Source: Bog-473 sp963850095 (GTDB lineage Bacteria > Actinomycetota > Acidimicrobiia > Acidimicrobiales > RAAP-2). From it: a stretch of DNA of 64,000 nt. Location: assembly GCA_963850095.1 (NCBI GenBank), contig CAWKJX010000008.1, positions 62,001 through 126,000 on the forward strand. Reading direction: 5' to 3'. Under the pieces are notes generated by a model, which saw only the letters and a program-made list of their open reading frames with translations, searched no databases and was not told where the DNA came from. Below, piece by piece: positions 55,824-63,924 of this stretch. Numbering within the stretch: position 1 is the stretch's first letter; each line of letters starts with the position of its first letter. The position numbers and the translations under genes were made by a program.

Positions 55824-57096
55824 CGCCGACTTCAGCCAGGCGCTGGTGGACCAACGCAACAGCCATGGACCCCTCTCCTATGGCAGCCGCGCAGCGCTTG
55901 ATCGACCCACTCCTGATGTCGCCGGCTGCGAACAGGCCTGGGAGGTTCGTCTCGAGGGGCAGGGGTGGACGTGACAACGGCCATCCGTCAAGTGCGTCGG
56001 GCAATAGGCTCAGCTCGGACCCGGTGCGCAGGTATCCGGCGCTGTCGAGTGCCAGCCCCACGTTGGCTGCTCCCTGGGTGCGCGGCACACCTCCGATGCA
56101 TAGGAACAGCGCGTCGGCGGACAGTCGAGCAATGCTTCCTCCTGTCGAAACCATCAATGCGCGCAGACGAGTGTCCGCTTCGAGACTGACTATTTCCGTG
56201 CTGGTTCGGACCTCGACATTTCCCAGTTGCATCACCTGACTGATCAAGTACTGGGACATCGATGCCTCAAGCGACGGACCCCGTACGAGCAAGGTCACTC
56301 GCGAGGCGTAGCGTGAAAAGCGGATGACCGCCTGGCCAGCCGAGTTCCCTCCCCCGACAATGACCACGCGACACCCGCTACAGGTGACAGCCTCGCTCGG
56401 GCCGGCGCCGTAGTAGACACCGGAACCCAGGAGTTCATCGATGCCCGTCACCTCGAGACGACGCCAGTCGACACCGCTGGCGAGGAGCAGGGCCCGTGAC
56501 CGCAGGGGTGTACCGTCGGAAAGGTGGGCGACATACCCCGGGCCGTCCCGGGTGATGCTGGCCAGCCGCCGGGCCAGAAGAATTTCGGCCCCGAATCTCT
56601 TCGCCTGGGCCGCTGCCCGCGTCGCCAGCTCGCTTCCGCTGATTCCCTGTGGGAATCCGAGATAATTCTCGATCATGGAAGTCGTCCCAGCCTGACCTCC
56701 GGGCGCCACCGCTTCGATGGCCACGCCGCGCAATCCTTCCGATGCGGCGTACACGGCGGCGGCCAGTCCGGCAGGACCGGCGCCCACGATGGTCAGGTCG
56801 TACTCCGACAGCAACGGCGCCGACACCATCCCCAGCCCGGCCGCCACATCCTCAACCGTGGCCGGGGCGAGTCGTATTCCGTTGGGGAGAACGCACACGG
56901 GCAACTGGTCCAGACCCGTCTCCCCCGCGGGTAGCAACGCCGCGGCACGGGCCGAGTCGTCCACGTCGACCCACTCGTAGGGGACGCCGTTACGGCTGAG
57001 AAAATCGCGGATCCTGTAACCGGCCGACGACGCCCGGTGCCCGACCAGCATCACCTGGGGAGTGACCGGCTTCGCGTCGTAGTCGATCATCGACAT
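55816..57096 (-). CDS. thioredoxin-reductase-like FAD oxidoreductase with N-terminal glutaredoxin-like domain
   Basis: 426 aa. Residues 12-85 resemble a thioredoxin/glutaredoxin fold without a CxxC (VMLVGHRASSAGYRIRDFLSRNGVPYEWVDV). Residues 97-420 are the TrxR fold: FAD motif IVGAGPAGLAAAVYAASEGL, NADPH motif VVIVGGGNSAGQAV, and LFAAGDIRSG. At the place of the TrxR disulphide the sequence is AVTCSGCRVV, so a CxxC is present just before the NADPH motif. Relatives often have only one Cys there. ATG 57096 or 57090. Coupled to the LUD gene and divergent from the isochorismatase gene. Confidence 0.85.
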   Translation of the reverse strand: MSMIDYDAKPVTPQVMLVGHRASSAGYRIRDFLSRNGVPYEWVDVDDSARAAALLPAGETGLDQLPVCVLPNGIRLAPATVEDVAAGLGMVSAPLLSEYDLTIVGAGPAGLAAAVYAASEGLRGVAIEAVAPGGQAGTTSMIENYLGFPQGISGSELATRAAAQAKRFGAEILLARRLASITRDGPGYVAHLSDGTPLRSRALLLASGVDWRRLEVTGIDELLGSGVYYGAGPSEAVTCSGCRVVIVGGGNSAGQAVIRFSRYASRVTLLVRGPSLEASMSQYLISQVMQLGNVEVRTSTEIVSLEADTRLRALMVSTGGSIARLSADALFLCIGGVPRTQGAANVGLALDSAGYLRTGSELSLLPDALDGWPLSRPPLPLETNLPGLFAAGDIRSGSIKRCAAAIGEGSMAVALVHQRLAEVGGE

Positions 57097-57247
57097 GGCA
57101 CGTGTCCTACCTTCATGGCGTCAGGCTCGCACATCCACAGGTTGCACGCGGCCGCGGCAGCCCAGACGTTCTGCCCATAACCATCGCAGTCGCCCCCCCG
57201 GTCGAGCCCGCGACCGGGACCACGACGGGCCGTGACAGATTTTCTAT

Positions 57248-57276
57248 TTGCGTGAGCAAGCAACTTGTTTTATCGT
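57248..57276 (+). promoter_or_regulatory. promoter with operator for the isochorismatase-like gene
   Basis: TTGCGT (57248-57253) and TATCGT (57271-57276) with a 17-base spacer form a credible promoter. The spacer contains AGCAAGCAACTTGTT (57255-57269), an inverted repeat with one mismatch. Its AGCAAG half-site recurs in the dyad upstream of the MarR gene at 58504. Confidence 0.55.
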
Positions 57277-57317
57277 ACCCGGAACAAAGACTTGCCCGCT
57301 GGAGAGGAGCCGCCAAC

Positions 57318-57933
57318 GTGACCAGTGAACCGATTCGTGATCCAGCAGCTGACCCTCTGCTCACGCCTCAGAATTGTGCGCTCCTCGTCATCGACTACCA
57401 GCCGAGCCAGTTCGCGACGGTGACGTCGATCGATCGCGATCTGCTGACCCGCAACATCGTGTCGGTGGCGCGTCTCGCCAAGGTCTTCTCGCTTCCCACA
57501 GTGCTCTCTACCGTGAATGTGGCCAACGGACAGCCACCGACGATCCCAGAGCTTCGTGAAGTCCTCTCGGACTTCGTGGAGCTCGACCGCACCCAGATCA
57601 ACTCCTGGGAGGACGCCGAATTCCACCGGGCCGTGGAGGCGACGGTGCGGAACAAGCTGGTCATGGCGGCGTTGTGGACGGAGGTGTGCTTGACCTTCCC
57701 GGCTCTGGACGCGATCCGCGAGGGCTACGAGGTGTACCCCGTCGTCGACGCGGTGGGCGGGACCTCCCCCGAGGCGCACCGGGCGGGACTCGAGCGCATC
57801 GTCCAAGTCCGGCGGCCAACCCATCAGCTGGGTATCGTTGGCCTGCGAATTGCAACGCGATTGGGCGAGGACAGATACGGTGTCCGACGTGGTGGATATT
57901 GTGCTCACCTCTCGACTCCAAAAAGGGCTCTGA
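57318..57933 (+). CDS. isochorismatase-like cysteine hydrolase (frameshifted near C-terminus)
   Basis: About 204 aa. The catalytic Asp is in CALLVIDYQPSQF and the Cys in LVMAALWTEVCLTFPAL, near residue 130. VVDAVGGTSPEAHRAGLERIVQ follows. The correct C-terminus is one base away from 57808: SGGQPISWVSLACELQRDWA, ending QKGL at 57933. Family members hydrolyse amides, vinyl ethers or nicotinamide. GTG 57318 follows GAGAGGAG. It may be controlled by the MarR encoded downstream. Confidence 0.84.
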
Positions 57934-58006
57934 GCCATTGCGTCGACCGAGCTGGCTTCCTCCCGAGCCTCGCCGCCCGGGCTCTGCCTCTCGGAAAATG
58001 GACCCT

Positions 58007-58489
58007 CTAACTCCGCGCTCGTGGTTCGGCGGGTGTGTCCTCGAGGTGGACCGCCACCTCGGCCAAGCCCTTCGCGACCGCCTCCACCGACGCAGTGTCG
58101 ATGCAGTCGAAGAACCGGCGGCGCACGCTGGCCAGGTGAACCGGCCAGGCCGACCTCAGCTTGGCCATGCCGCGGGGGGTGAGCCTGGCCACGTTGCCCC
58201 GTGCGTCGGAGGAGCTCGCCGTCTTCGTCACGAGCCCCCGCGATTGAAGATCATCTACCAGGCGCGTCATCCGGCTGGCCGACAAGTCAGTGGCATTGGC
58301 CAGGTCCGTCATCCGCAGCTCACGATTGGGTGCTTCGGAGAGGTGCATGATCGTCGTGTATTCGCTCGCCGTGAGGCCGGCGCCTCTGATCAGGTCGTTG
58401 TCCAGATGGCGCGGGATGACTTTGACAATCCGCATGACGGCTCGCCAGAGCGCTTCTTCGGTCGGCGAGAGCGACTCCATGGCGGCCAT
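58007..58489 (-). CDS. MarR-family transcriptional regulator
   Basis: 160 aa. The winged helix is ELRMTDLANATDLSASRMTRLVDDLQSRGLVTKTASSSDARGNVARLTPRG in continuous frame, near residues 60-110, with LTASEYTTIMHLSEA before it. ATG 58489 (MAAMESLSPTEEALW) is chosen; upstream in-frame starts would read through an operator-like dyad. It probably represses its own promoter and, judged by a shared half-site, the isochorismatase gene at 57318. It is divergent from a DNA glycosylase gene. Confidence 0.87.
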   Translation of the reverse strand: MAAMESLSPTEEALWRAVMRIVKVIPRHLDNDLIRGAGLTASEYTTIMHLSEAPNRELRMTDLANATDLSASRMTRLVDDLQSRGLVTKTASSSDARGNVARLTPRGMAKLRSAWPVHLASVRRRFFDCIDTASVEAVAKGLAEVAVHLEDTPAEPRARS

Positions 58490-58503
58490 GACGACCAGAA
58501 TAA

Positions 58504-58517
58504 CTTGCTTCAGCAAG
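58504..58517. promoter_or_regulatory. inverted repeat, probable MarR operator
   Basis: CTTGCTTCAGCAAG has perfect 6-bp arms around a two-base centre, 15 bases before the MarR start and 41 bases before the glycosylase start. The half-site AGCAAG is shared with 57255-57269. Confidence 0.6.
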
Positions 58518-58557
58518 CACTCCTCGGACTTTCGACGCCACCGGTTGCGATCGCTCC

Positions 58558-59328
58558 ATGCCTCGCCGCGCCGCGGACGCGACGACATCAGACCGGCAGG
58601 TGTGTCGCATGACGAATGCCGGAGTCGAGCCATCGGCCGATTCATCTCGGGCCTCGGCCAAGACTCGGCGTGGCGCGCCACTCGAGAAAGTGCGATCTCA
58701 CCTCCGCAGAGCCGATCCAGTGCTGGCGCGCCTCATTGACGCCAGACCGAACTTCGACCCGCAGGGGTGGATCGCGGAACTCCCCGCGATGGATCTGTTC
58801 GGGGCCCTCCTGTTCCAGGTCGCGGGCCAACAGCTCTCGGTGGCGGCCACTCGCCGAACCTTGGGGCGCATCGAGGCGTTGTTCGGTGATCGCTTCCCGT
58901 CCCCGGCCGAGCTGCTCGGTGTACCGCCCGACAGTCTCCGCGAGGCCGGTCTGTCGTGGCGAAAGGTGGCCACCCTACGCGATTTGGCCGAACGGCTCTC
59001 GGACGGTCGATTGGACCCCGACGCTTTGAGCGGGCTGCCGGACGACGAGGTCATCGCCGCACTGACGACGATCCCCGGCATTGGGCCCTGGACCGCTCAA
59101 GGCGCGCTGATCCTCGCACTCCGCCGTGAAGACGTGGTCCTCCCGGGTGACCTGGCGCTGCGAAAGGCCATTCAGCGCCTCTACGGACTCGACCACCTCC
59201 CGAGCCAAGGCGAGGTGTTGAACCTGGCAGAGAAGTGGCGGCCGTACCGCAGTGTGGCCACGAGCTACCTTTTCTCGGCCACCGTGGACGAGCCCGACTC
59301 GCCACCGGCCGCCACCAGCACACGTTGA
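58558..59328 (+). CDS. DNA-3-methyladenine glycosylase, AlkA-like (HhH-GPD)
   Basis: 256 aa. The helix-hairpin-helix is LTTIPGIGPWTAQGALI, and the catalytic Asp is in LPGDLALRKAIQRLYG about 20 residues later, the normal HhH-GPD arrangement. FGALLFQVAGQQLSVAATRRTLGRIEALFG forms the upstream helices. It excises alkylated purines from DNA. ATG 58558 or 58609; the first 55 residues are not conserved. Divergent from MarR. Confidence 0.86.
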   Translation: MPRRAADATTSDRQVCRMTNAGVEPSADSSRASAKTRRGAPLEKVRSHLRRADPVLARLIDARPNFDPQGWIAELPAMDLFGALLFQVAGQQLSVAATRRTLGRIEALFGDRFPSPAELLGVPPDSLREAGLSWRKVATLRDLAERLSDGRLDPDALSGLPDDEVIAALTTIPGIGPWTAQGALILALRREDVVLPGDLALRKAIQRLYGLDHLPSQGEVLNLAEKWRPYRSVATSYLFSATVDEPDSPPAATSTR

Positions 59329-59472
59329 CGTTCGAACGACCCTGCCGGGAGGTCTTCCTGGCTCCGCCCGCTCGGGACCCTCACGGCGACATTTGGATCC
59401 CGGGTCCCTTTGTGGTGGGTGGCCCGCCGACTGTCGTTCGTTCCTAGTCGAAGTATTCCGACCGAGACGCCC

Positions 59473-59991
59473 TCACGCGACTGCATCGCTCCGGCGTGGT
59501 AACACCCAGCCCGGACGTGGAAAGTGACAGGTGTAGCCGTTGGGGTAGTGCTCGAGATAGTCCTGATGCTCTGGCTCGGCCTCCCAGAAAGGGCCAGCCG
59601 GAACGACCTCGGTGACGACCTTGCCGGGCCACAGTCCCGACGCCTCCACATCGGCGATGGTGTCCTCGGCCACGCCGCGTTGCTCGTCGTCGAGGTAGAA
59701 GATGGCCGAGCGGTAGCTCGAGCCCAGGTCGTTGCCCTGGCGGTTGAGCGTCGTGGGGTCGTGGATCTGGAAAAAGAACTCGAGAATGTTGCGGTAGGAC
59801 GTCTTGTCCGGGTCGAAGGTGATTTCGATCGCCTCGGCATGGCCCTCGTGGTTGCCATAGGTGGCGTTGGCGACATCGCCGCCGGTGTAGCCGACTCGGG
59901 TCGAGAGCACGCCTGGGCGCTTACGAATCAGGTCCTGCATCCCCCAAAAGCACCCCCCGGCCAGGATCGCCATTTCGGTGCGCTCGGTCAT
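59473..59991 (-). CDS. msrA: peptide-methionine (S)-S-oxide reductase
   Basis: 172 aa. Catalytic motif GGCFWGMQD near residue 13, then TRVGYTGGDVANATYGNHEGHAEAIEITFD and FFFQIHDPTTLNRQGNDLGSSYRSAIFY in continuous frame, and the C-terminal HQDYLEHYPNGYTCHF. It repairs the S-epimer of oxidised methionine. ATG 59991 overlaps the msrB stop (ATGA), so both enzymes are made together. Confidence 0.95.
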   Translation of the reverse strand: MTERTEMAILAGGCFWGMQDLIRKRPGVLSTRVGYTGGDVANATYGNHEGHAEAIEITFDPDKTSYRNILEFFFQIHDPTTLNRQGNDLGSSYRSAIFYLDDEQRGVAEDTIADVEASGLWPGKVVTEVVPAGPFWEAEPEHQDYLEHYPNGYTCHFPRPGWVLPRRSDAVA

Positions 59992-60461
59992 CGCACTTCC
60001 TCCTCTCTCTTCGTGGGACCATCGAAGAGCCCCTTGTATTGTCCGTAGCCTTCGGCCTCGAGGTCTTCGTAGGGCACGAAGCGCAGGGCAGCTGAGTTGA
60101 TGCAGTAACGCAAGCCTCCCTCATCGGTGGGACCATCGTCGAAGACATGCCCGAGGTGGCTCTCCCCATGGGCCGAGCGGACCTCGGTGCGAATCATGCC
60201 GTGGCTCTTGTCCGTCTTCTCGAGCACATTTCCCGGCTCGAGGGGGACCGTGAAGCTGGGCCAGCCGCAACCGCTGTCGAACTTCTTGGTCGAGGCGAAG
60301 AGGGGCTCCCCCGAGACGATGTCGACGTAGATGCCCGCCTCCTTCTTGTCCCAGAACTCGTTGTCGAAGGCCGGTTCAGTGGCACCTTCCTGGGTCACGG
60401 CGTACTGGCGATCGTCGAGCTGGGCGATCGTCTCGGGGTCCTTGCGGTAGTCGTCGCTCAT
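59988..60461 (-). CDS. msrB: peptide-methionine (R)-S-oxide reductase
   Basis: 157 aa. It contains FDSGCGWPSF and, near the end, GLRYCINSAALRF with the catalytic Cys. The four zinc-binding cysteines of the E. coli-type enzyme are absent, so this is a zinc-free form with the second Cys in GCGW as possible resolving residue. ATG 60461 follows AAGGAAGG. It is first in the msrBA operon. Confidence 0.94.
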   Translation of the reverse strand: MSDDYRKDPETIAQLDDRQYAVTQEGATEPAFDNEFWDKKEAGIYVDIVSGEPLFASTKKFDSGCGWPSFTVPLEPGNVLEKTDKSHGMIRTEVRSAHGESHLGHVFDDGPTDEGGLRYCINSAALRFVPYEDLEAEGYGQYKGLFDGPTKREEEVR

Positions 60462-60689
60462 TTTGACCTTCCTTGTTGTCGACTCCCTAAGTTCACACCC
60501 GATGGCGTCATCGATGCGATGCTTCGTCGCTGTCCGAAGTGAGTCGGGCCAGGAAACAGACCTTATGCACCACTCGGCCCCATTCGGATCAGGCGACTTC
60601 GGGTTTCTTCCTTGGCAGTTCGCCGACGGACCGCGGTGCCCTTCGATCACGACGACAGCCAAAGCCTCCGCCGACACTCAAGGAATTAC

Positions 60690-60719
60690 TTGACTGTAGT
60701 CCTCGCCGGTCCCTACACT
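60690..60719 (+). promoter_or_regulatory. sigma-70-type promoter, leaderless
   Basis: TTGACT (60690-60695), an 18-base spacer, and TACACT (60714-60719). The ArsR-family ATG is at 60727, seven bases after the -10, so transcription should begin at or next to the start codon. Confidence 0.75.
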
Positions 60720-60726
60720 TAAGTAC

Positions 60727-61047
60727 ATGCTTGACCAAAAGACGGACCTGGACAGAACTTTCCAGGCGCTCGCCGACAAGAGCCGGCGCACCATGGTGGA
60801 ACGACTCACCCTGGGACCCGCCTCGGTCAGCGAACTGGCCCAACCCCTGTCCATGTCCCTTGCCGCCGTCGTCCAGCACGTTCAGGTCCTCGAAGCCTGC
60901 GGCGTGGTGAAGACCGAAAAGGTCGGGAGGACACGCATGTGCCGAATCGAGGTTCCGGCCATGACTGTCGCCGAACAGTGGATCAGCGAGCGGCGCCGGA
61001 GTTGGGAAGCCCGGCTCGACCGACTGGGCGACGTTCTGAACGAGTAA
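60727..61047 (+). CDS. ArsR-family (HTH) transcriptional regulator
   Basis: 106 aa winged helix: FQALADKSRRTMVERLTLGPASVSELAQPLSMSLAAVVQHVQVLEACGVVKTEK in continuous frame. The metal-binding CxC of ArsR/SmtB is absent. This form is common before AHSA1-domain genes. It is the first gene of a three-gene operon (gaps of 19 and 73 bases) and probably represses it. Confidence 0.9.
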   Translation: MLDQKTDLDRTFQALADKSRRTMVERLTLGPASVSELAQPLSMSLAAVVQHVQVLEACGVVKTEKVGRTRMCRIEVPAMTVAEQWISERRRSWEARLDRLGDVLNE

Positions 61048-61066
61048 CGACCACCGAGGAGAGGAC

Positions 61067-61534
61067 ATGAACGTATCCGCCGTCGCTCACGACACCTTCG
61101 TCATCGAGCGGACCTATGACGTCCCGGTCGCCCAGATCTTCGGGGCGTGGGCAGATCCGGTATTGAAGGCCCGCTGGTTCGCGGGATCGGCCGACGCACT
61201 GGGGGCGGGCTACGAACTCGACTTCCGGGTCGGGGGCCACGAGGTCAATCGCGGCGGGCCTCCGGGCGGACCGGTCTTCACATACGAGTCGGAGTATCGC
61301 GACATCGTTCCCGAGCAGCGGATCGTCTACACCTACGAAATGTTCGCCGACGACAACCGCCTTTCGGTATCCGTCGCCACGGTGCAGTTCCACGACCACA
61401 TGGAGGCGACGCGCTTGGTCCTCACCGAGCAGGGGGTGTTCCTCGACGGACATGACACGTCGGCCCAGCGTGAGGAAGGAACCCGGGAGCTTCTGGAATC
61501 GTTGGCTCGGTTCCTGCACGGCGGTGACACATGA
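61067..61534 (+). CDS. SRPBCC/AHSA1-domain protein
   Basis: 155 aa START-like fold: FVIERTYDVPVAQIFGAWADPVLKARWFAG at the N-terminus and TRLVLTEQGVFLDG with REEGTRELLESLARFL at the end. The family binds small hydrophobic ligands or polypeptides and usually accompanies an ArsR regulator. No enzymatic role can be assigned. ATG 61067 has GGAGAGGAC upstream. Confidence 0.9.
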   Translation: MNVSAVAHDTFVIERTYDVPVAQIFGAWADPVLKARWFAGSADALGAGYELDFRVGGHEVNRGGPPGGPVFTYESEYRDIVPEQRIVYTYEMFADDNRLSVSVATVQFHDHMEATRLVLTEQGVFLDGHDTSAQREEGTRELLESLARFLHGGDT

Positions 61535-61607
61535 GGGGGCACCTTGTGCACGTCGACAAAGCGGTGTCCGGCGTATTCGACTGGTCTTCTGCGAGAAGGA
61601 ACAACCG

Positions 61608-62165
61608 ATGAGCACGTTTGCTTCGTTCATCCTCATCAGCCTGGACGGCTTCTACGAGGGCCCGAACGGCGAGTTCGACTGGCCGGTTATCGACAAGGAG
61701 TTCGACGACTTCGCCATTCGCCAACTCGACGGGGCAGCCGACCCTCGGGTTCGGTCGCGCCACCTACGAACACATGGCCGCGTACTGGCCGACTGAACAG
61801 GCCGAAACCAATGACCCGCCATTACTTACCGGATGAACACCAAACCGAAGGTCGTCTTTTCGACCACCCTCGAACGTGCAACCTGGTCCAACACGTCTAT
61901 CGTCGTGGGCGAAGCCGTTGACGCAATACAAACACTGAAGACCGCATCAGGTGGCGAGCTACTCGTACTCGGCCGCGCGCACCTCACCGCCCACTTCGCC
62001 GCTACGGGGGTCTTGGACGAGTTGCGAGTGATGGTCTGCCCAATCGCTATTGGTCGGGGCCGCTCCCTTTTCGAGGATCTGAAGGAGCGTCTCCCCCTTA
62101 GGTTGGCCCATGTGAGGCAATTCGGCTCCGGCAACGTCCAGCTTACCTACCAGCTACCACGCTGA
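61608..62165 (+). CDS. dihydrofolate-reductase-family (RibD C-terminal domain) protein, frameshifted twice
   Basis: About 185 aa. It starts MSTFASFILISLDGFYEGPNGEFDWP, typical of YwjB/RibD-like reductases. FGRATYEHMAAYWPTEQAETNDP follows after one extra base near 61745. MNTKPKVVFSTTLERATWSN and ELLVLGRAHLTAHFAATGVLDELRVMVCPIAIGRG follow after one missing base near 61812. The two shifts cancel. It is the third gene of the ArsR operon; such reductases are often found with ArsR/AHSA1 pairs. Confidence 0.8.
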
Positions 62166-62367
62166 GCCGGGAGCCTGTCCGGGTCATCGATCAAAACTTC
62201 TCGGCCATATCCCCGGAGACAGCCGTCTCGGTCAACGGCGCCTCGGATGGGCCCAAGTCAGCGACTACAGATCGGCGCAGTTCGGGCCCAGCGCGCCGCA
62301 ATCTGACCAGGTCTTGGAAGCGGCACGGCAACACACCGGACGCAAAGCGCCCATCGAGGGAGGAACT

Positions 62368-63924
62368 TCAGAGAGCGCTCCGGGCCGCCGGGGACCGCGG
62401 AGCACCGGTCACGGCCGAAAGGTGGGGCGAGGGGCGAGCGGCCGAGAGCGGCAAGGCCACATCCTCGAGCGACCGCTGCTCGGCGTCGATGCCGAGGAAG
62501 ATCTCGACGACTCCGCCGATGACCATCACCGCGGCCCCAATGAGGTAGCCGATGAACAGTTTGAAGTGGTCCTGGCCGTTACCGATGAGCTCGCCGTAGA
62601 GCCAGGGACCGAAGGCGCCGAAGGTCTGGGCGATAGCGAAGAAGACGGCGATGGCCTTGGCACGTACCTCGACTGGGAAGATTTCGCTCACGGTGAGATA
62701 CGCCGACGACGCGCCGGCCGAGGCGAAGAAGAAGATCACGCACCAACATGCCGTCTGGGTCACTGCGTTGAGAAGCCCCGCATTGAACAGGACGGCGCTG
62801 AAGGCCAGGAGAGCGCCGGCCAGAATGTAGGTGCCGGAGATCATCTTCCGGCGCCCGATGGTGTCGAAGAGACGCCCAATGGTGAGCGGGCCGATCAGGT
62901 TGCCCAGAGCGAAGAAGATGAAGTAATAGGCGGTGTCGGTGGCCGGGACGTTGTAGATCTTGGTAAGCACCAACGCATAGGTGAAGAAGATGGCGTTGTA
63001 CAGGAACGACTGGGTGATCATGAGGGTGGCCCCGAGAATGGCCCTTCTCGGGTAGTGGACGAAGAGGGTTCGGGCCAAGGCGACGAAGCCGATGCTGCTT
63101 GCCGGTGTGATCTCAATGGCCTTGGACTCATCGATCTCACCGAGGGTGCCGCCGCCGTCGAGGGTGTGCTGCTCGATTTCGTCGACGGCGCGCTCGGCCT
63201 CCTCTTCTCGGCCGTGCATGAGAAGCCAGCGCGGGCTCTCGGGCAGATTCTTGCGCACGAAGAGGATGACGAAGCCCAGCACCGGGCCGAACAGGAAAGC
63301 GATCCGCCACGAGTAACTGGCTGGGAGGTGATTGACCACAAGGATGGTCAGCACGGTGGCGATGAGCGCACCGCCCCAATAGGTGCCGTTCACGGCGATG
63401 TCCACCCGACCCCGGTACTTGGCCGGGATGAGCTCGTCGATGGCCGAGTTGATGGCCGCGTACTCACCTCCGATGCCCATGCCGGCGATAAAACGGGAGA
63501 CCCAGAGCCAGTAGGCCCAGCCTGACGAGTGCCCCAAGGTCAGGGCGGTGAGCACGCCGCCGAAGAGGTACACGCCCAGCGTGATCATGAACAGGTTGCG
63601 CCGGCCGAACTTGTCCGACAACCGGCCGAAGAAGAGAGCCCCGACCACCTCGCCCAGCAGGTAGACCGTGCCCACGGCGAAGGCCACCTCGGAGGAAGAG
63701 AGGTTGAGCGCCTGCTTCTGGCTGATGAGGCCTTCGGCGTTGCTGGCAATGGTGATCTCGAGGCCGTCGAGTACCCAGGCCACACCGAGAGCCACAACCA
63801 AGCGCGTGTGGAATCGCGACCAGCCCAGGCGATCGAGCCGAGCCGGGATGAGGCTCCGGATCATTCCTTCCGGGGAATTCTCCCGGGTCGACTGTCCCCG
63901 TACTTCCGTGCTGATCGTCGCCAC
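62368..63924 (-). CDS. MFS transporter, sugar/aromatic-acid porter type
   Basis: 518 aa with 12 predicted membrane segments. The family signatures are GRLSDKFGRRN in the loop after segment 2, RFIAGMGIGGEYAAINSAIDELIPAKYRG after segment 4, NLPESPRWLLMHGREEEAE in the central loop, and RLFDTIGRRK in the second half. It is a proton-driven symporter for a sugar, organic or aromatic acid; the substrate is not evident. GTG 63924 is chosen because GGGAGGGG precedes it; an upstream frame to 63990 has no support. Confidence 0.9.
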   Translation of the reverse strand: MATISTEVRGQSTRENSPEGMIRSLIPARLDRLGWSRFHTRLVVALGVAWVLDGLEITIASNAEGLISQKQALNLSSSEVAFAVGTVYLLGEVVGALFFGRLSDKFGRRNLFMITLGVYLFGGVLTALTLGHSSGWAYWLWVSRFIAGMGIGGEYAAINSAIDELIPAKYRGRVDIAVNGTYWGGALIATVLTILVVNHLPASYSWRIAFLFGPVLGFVILFVRKNLPESPRWLLMHGREEEAERAVDEIEQHTLDGGGTLGEIDESKAIEITPASSIGFVALARTLFVHYPRRAILGATLMITQSFLYNAIFFTYALVLTKIYNVPATDTAYYFIFFALGNLIGPLTIGRLFDTIGRRKMISGTYILAGALLAFSAVLFNAGLLNAVTQTACWCVIFFFASAGASSAYLTVSEIFPVEVRAKAIAVFFAIAQTFGAFGPWLYGELIGNGQDHFKLFIGYLIGAAVMVIGGVVEIFLGIDAEQRSLEDVALPLSAARPSPHLSAVTGAPRSPAARSAL

